64,000 nt of DNA from Pomacea canaliculata. Taxonomy: Eukaryota > Mollusca > Gastropoda > Architaenioglossa > Ampullariidae. The position numbers were made by a program, and so were the translations under genes. Below, one piece after another: positions 59,901-64,000 of the stretch (position 1 is its first letter; each line of letters begins with the position of its first letter). The stretch is from contig NC_037592.1 in assembly GCF_003073045.1 (NCBI RefSeq), positions 11,002,007-11,066,006 of the forward strand, written 5' to 3'. The notes under the pieces are model-generated. The model did no database searches. It was not told the DNA's origin and saw only the letters and a list, made by a program, of their open reading frames with translations.

Positions 59901-62900
59901 ATTGGTCCTGCTGCTTCCAGTTACAGAATGAAATGAATGATTTACAAAATAATTTATTGTAAGCTGTGGCTGGGAAACAAGGTGTAGAAAATATTTTGAA
60001 CTCCTGTTTTAATTGCAAAGAGGCATTTTTGAGTAGTTAACCAGAATTTTTTCACAAGGGGGTTGTTCTGCTGAACAAACCTTATAAATAAATTTTATGG
60101 CATATTCATCTTTTGAAAACCTATTAATAAGACTCAATTTCCTTTAGGAAAAAACTAATTTGTAATTTTGGCATATGGAAATATGTGCACATGGACCTAA
60201 AGTAAACCAGGAATAAGAAACAGATTTATTTTAGCTTATGAGGGGAAAAGAATTTGAGAGATGAGGTTCTGCTTTGTGAGGAAAGAGACATTGAGATCTA
60301 GTTCTGCTAATGTGAGAAATGAGAAGCTGAGAAAAGTGGTTCTGGTTTGTGCAGGGCTCGCCTAGAAGAACTGAAAATGTTTTTGGAGAATGAGGCTTGG
60401 GAGTTGTGTCCTGTGAAGTCAAATTTCAATATTCTACAGCTTATGGTATGGTATTATCGTTAAAAATAAACAACTGCAGTATCTGTATATTTGACTGGGT
60501 GTGTGGACTGTCATAATCTGATGTCCCCTGTCCTACAGGCTATTTAAAGTATTACCAAAGGTAGTTCCATAACCAGTCTATTGTAATCTGGTGTCCTTTG
60601 TCCCACAAGCTTAATCAAAGGCTATAGGTAGTCCCATAACTCTTATGTGCAGTCCGGTTAGCACCTGTTACTAATACAGTGAGGATTGGCTGCATGGGGT
60701 TCCGATCTCATCTTGGAGATGCTGTTCTTTCTCTGCATGTGGCACCTGTTTACAGGAGCAACTGATTTTCTAAGATATGGCCATAGTTGCTGACTCAGCA
60801 TGAAACACCTGCCCTTCCCAGCCCATCTCCCCATAACTTCTCAGTGATTGGGAGTGCTGTGTCAGAAACCACTTGGTACCATTCTTTTTTGTGAAATGGA
60901 GTTGGGGGGGGACATCTCATCCTTGCTACTTTCTTTCCCCACCCCCTTTGTTGATATACATCCAACAGCTGGCTCAACTGTGCCTCTGGCCTCAGGCACT
61001 AGTATCTTATCAATTTTCCATCTGCTTCCATACAAGGGAATTCAATGGCTGGCACAACGGTTAGCACCTGTTACTAGTACAGTGAAGATTGCCTGCCCTG
61101 AGTTTAGAACTGATCTCAGGAATACTGTTCTTTCTCTGCATGTTTACAGGGCTGGCTACTTTGCCATAATATAAACTTAGCTGCTGGCTTACCATGAAAC
61201 ATGGGCATTCCAGTGGTGCAATAGTTAGCAGTGAAGATTGGCTGACCTGATTTTATCTCTCATCTCAGGCACGCTGTTCTTTCTCTGTGTGTGGCATCTG
61301 TTTACCGGGCTGGCTGCCTTTCCATGATGTAGCCTTAGTTGCTGGCTTGGTATAAAACACCAACCTCAACCCCCATTCAGCTCGAAACACCATTTCCACA
61401 CCCACCCCCACACTTGCTTTCCTACAAGCTAAATGCATTCCTTAAAATTCTCTTGTCAAACCACAGACATAATTATTATTAATTTCAGTGGCATGACAAC
61501 TTTTTAAAGTGTTCCTCAGCTCACAGATCATATTCATCTTTGGTCAAATATCATTAAAATGCTAAATAATGGAAGAAAAACTTACTGCCTATTGTAAAAA
61601 CTTTTCAGGAGTATCGGTTCATGCAGAACATTAAAGCCAAAGATCAACATTCAGTTATGACAAAGACCATATCAGATTCAAGTGCCAAAGTGTCTCCACA
61701 GCTTGCAAGTAAGGAGGAGGAGGAGGAGGATGTGGAAGAAGTCTTGTTCAACTGTCTTGCCAGAGACAGCAATCCTTTTGACTGTCAACAGGAAGATGAG
61801 GAAAATGAAGATGTCTTCTCAGGGACAGGGGTAATGGGAAATTCCCTCAGCAAAGTTTACTTCAGTCTTCATGAGTAAAATATTTAGCATTTGCTTTTAA
61901 GTGTACTAGAGTTTAAATTAACCTGTAGAGTTTACAAACGCCACATAAATTTGTAGGAACTTATAATTTCTCATAATAATGTCTCATTTTTATGCTTGAG
62001 TGTTGGGACACTTTTTCCCCTCAAAGGCAGAAAAGTTCTTATTGTGTACACTGATTAATGCTGCACTTACAGCCATTTCCTCCACCCCAAGCCCCATTTA
62101 TTACAAATTTCTTACCTTCACCATGCAAGAATCTGTTTTTTTTAAACCATGATGATAGCGACTATATACATGTCACTGAAGTCTAAAAATAATCTATGGC
62201 CTTCCTCGTTAGGATCTGGAGAAAGAATACAAGGATTCAGACAGTGATTCTGACATTCCAGATGAATTAAAGAAGGACTATATCGATGAACTCACAGGAG
62301 AAACACATTCATATAAGTGAGGCATTTTAATTCTTTACATTTAATTAATTGTTAAAATTCATGGCATTTTAACTTTGTTTTTCAGATTGTTCATAAATGG
62401 TGTAAATTTTTAAGCCCATTTCTTTGTTTTTTTAATTCCTTATGATTTTTTTATGATACCTCCTGTATTCTAAATTGATTATACATTAATCATGTGTGAG
62501 AAGACACATTTACTTGTAGAAATCTGTGCATGTGTGAAAATTGTCAAGTTTTTGATTCTCTAAAAGCAGAGCAGAGATAAAGACATAACCATTCCTGTTT
62601 CAGAGGATCAAGCCGACAAAGGTCATCTTCACGAAGCAAGCAACATCGACAGGGACCTATCATTACCAATACCACACTCAATGTACTGCGTGTTGTGGGT
62701 AAGTTGATAGTCCATGAAGGTCAGAAATGTCTAAATGCAAAATTCATAAAGAAGTAGCTTTAACATGTAATACTGAGTGATATTTCACCAATATTTCAAG
62801 CGAGCTAGCATTTTAATATATTCCTGTGAAATATAAGCTATAACTGAAACACCGGCAGCTGTTCTCTCAAAATGGTCTGGTCTTCTCTCTGCTCAGCTTG

Positions 62901-63884
62901 GATCCAGACAGGTCTTTCTATTTAAGCATGTATTTTTAATAATTTTAATCTAAAGAATTTGAGATGTTTTCTAATGAGAATTGTCACATATTCGCCCCCA
63001 GGTTTACTGGGCAGCCAGTCACATCTGCACACTCACACACCACAATCCAACAGCCACATGCTGCTTCTGAGTCAACTTCTGGATGCAGCAAGTTTTTACA
63101 TTTATAATGGTGTCAGTTGCAGAGCAATTTTCCCTAACAATAATAATGTGACCATTTGCAGGGAAATATCTTCAGATGATATCAGTCTTACATCCCATTG
63201 CCTTTGATGTTATCACCTGCATGTCACAGCTCTTTGAGTACTACCTGTACACAGTGAGTTTCTTACAACTTCACTTTAAGGAAAATCTAAAGAAATAATA
63301 CATGTGACTGTCATAAAATCGTCTGAAATGCAATGGCATTTGATGCTCTAATGCACCTTTGTTTTCACAAACTGCATAAATATGTAGACCTATATTATTG
63401 TCAGGCAATATTAGAATAGAAACTAGAGACCTTTTAAATCAAATAACTGAGGAAAATTTTCAAGATATTCTGGTCAAACATAATTACTAATTAAAAAATC
63501 ATTATAAGAGCCAGCTGCACAAATATGACAACCATAATCCAGACAAGAAAACAGAGGCCTAGGGCATGTGTGCAGAATAAAACCAGAGGCACTACCCTAA
63601 ATAGCCCTTCATTGGACAGCTGATGGCATGAGGAAACATTGTCAGCCAAAAGAATCAAAAATAGGTCAGTAGAGAGAACCAAAAAAAGAAACAAGCTGTC
63701 CTGGAACAACAGAACTAAATTTGCTGCTGACAGACAAACATGGAGGTCTCTAGTGGATGCTTTATGTACCACTGAGGTATAAAGACTAAGTAAGTCTAGA
63801 ACACCATTTAGCTGACCTGTGCATAAAACCACTGGTTTTTTTTATTTTTCATTTCAGGTGTTTTCCTTCTTCGCTACAGATGGG
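53985..63884 (+). CDS. VPS50: VPS50/syndetin (CCDC132), EARP complex subunit, 3' part beyond the window
   Basis: Nineteen coding exons seen: 53985-54026, 54281-54367, 54709-54813, 55592-55663, 55891-56015, 56515-56632, 56859-56894, 57086-57168, 57423-57564, 58204-58344, 58609-58747, about 59003-59168, 59608-59706, 60355-60445, 61609-61830, 62213-62316, 62604-62698, 63162-63253, 63858-63884. They join in phase to about 662 aa; the family is about 960 aa, so roughly a third is missing at the window edge. Recognisable blocks are the N-terminal coiled-coil Vps54-like region ([18 protein letters not shown]), [38 protein letters not shown] and I-A-F-D-V-I. Syndetin replaces VPS54 in the endosome-associated recycling complex with VPS51-53 and helps return cargo to the surface. 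Exon 12's acceptor is ambiguous; the last exon seen is a 27-nt microexon. Confidence 0.92.
57950..58085. repeat. GT-rich simple sequence in a VPS50 intron
   Basis: Imperfect GTGTGT runs are interspersed with ATGT over about 130 bp. It is a low-complexity microsatellite-like tract with no other feature. Confidence 0.7.
60508..60640. repeat. Two-copy direct repeat of about 80 bp in VPS50 intron 14
   Basis: The blocks starting TAATCTGATGTCCCC (about 60513) and TAATCTGGTGTCCTT (about 60590) both continue into CAAAG..TAGGTAGT-like sequence and end CCATAAC. They are diverged copies lying next to the SINE cluster. Confidence 0.55.
60648..60815 (+). mobile_element. tRNA-derived SINE, copy A of a cluster
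   Basis: It reads GTTAGCACCTGTTACTAATA (A-box region), then GGGGTTCCGATCTCATC (B box), CTGTTCTTTCTCTGCATG, and the tail GGCCATAGTTGCTGACTC and CATGAAACACC. It shares the whole layout with the copies at 61.05 kb, 61.21 kb and (inverted) 8.3 kb. Confidence 0.75.
61045..61203 (+). mobile_element. tRNA-derived SINE, copy B
   Basis: It reads GGCACAACGGTTAGCACCTG, a degenerate B-box region GAGTTTAGAACTGATCTCAG, CTGTTCTTTCTCTGCATG and the tail AACTTAGCTGCTGGCTTACC then ATGAAAC. It is directly followed by copy C. Confidence 0.75.
61204..61370 (+). mobile_element. tRNA-derived SINE, copy C
   Basis: It reads AGTGGTGCAATAGTTAGCA, CATCTCAGGCACGCTGTTC, GGCATCTGTTTACC and the tail GCCTTAGTTGCTGGCTTGG, then TATAAAACACCAACC. 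It abuts copy B head to tail, so the pair is either a nested or adjacent insertion or a tandem duplication. Confidence 0.75.
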
Positions 63885-64000
63885 GTGAGTTAAATTGCAT
63901 ATTTCCTTTAGGTGTCGTAGTTTTGAAGCAAGAGTAAGTCGATGCCCCAGGGCAAAATAGGAACTCAAGGAAAGGCGTCTTGTTTCCAAAGTTCAAAAGT

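Overview
The window is nuclear DNA of an animal: AT-rich, intron-dense, with GT-AG introns, AATAAA poly(A) signals, CA microsatellites and short interspersed repeats. The protein sequences fit a lophotrochozoan, most likely a mollusc and possibly a gastropod. That placement is inferred from overall gene character; no taxon-specific marker was tested. Five genes were rebuilt exon by exon using splice sites, phase and protein homology.

Layout: (1) 1-5063 is upstream sequence of the first gene, with a probable promoter near 1.27-1.30 kb and a candidate 5'UTR exon. (2) 5094-18249 (+) is a ZC3H4/ZC3H6-type CCCH zinc-finger protein of 14 coding exons and about 1,820 aa, followed by a 3'UTR of about 3 kb. 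(3) 21977-26633 (-) is a fatty-acid elongase (ELOVL family) of 7 coding exons. (4) 26.8-33.1 kb is non-coding, with probable 5'UTR exons and promoters of the two elongases. (5) 33100-40341 (+) is a second elongase, ELOVL4-like, with two alternative versions of its penultimate coding exon. (6) 43124-53782 (-) is CHD1L/ALC1, a PAR-regulated SNF2 chromatin remodeller of 25 coding exons and about 1,005 aa; here it carries an extra C-terminal BRCT domain after the macro domain. (7) 53985 to past the window end (+) is VPS50/syndetin (CCDC132), 19 coding exons seen. CHD1L and VPS50 are head to head with 202 bp between their start codons.

Points of most interest: two AT-AC introns with U12-type (minor spliceosome) donors and branch points, one in the zinc-finger gene and one in CHD1L, plus a probable U12-type GT-AG intron in CHD1L; a tandemly duplicated, almost certainly mutually exclusive exon pair in the ELOVL4-like gene, separated by a 47-nt gap and followed by a five-copy 20-bp repeat built on its own 5' splice site; the BRCT extension on CHD1L; a tRNA-derived SINE family, one copy of which sits 8 bp from the end of a U12 donor with a 14-bp target-site duplication; and a hAT-like MITE. 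No previously unknown multi-gene system was found. The five genes look like ordinary metazoan neighbours. The two elongases share exon lengths and phases and are an inverted duplicate pair.
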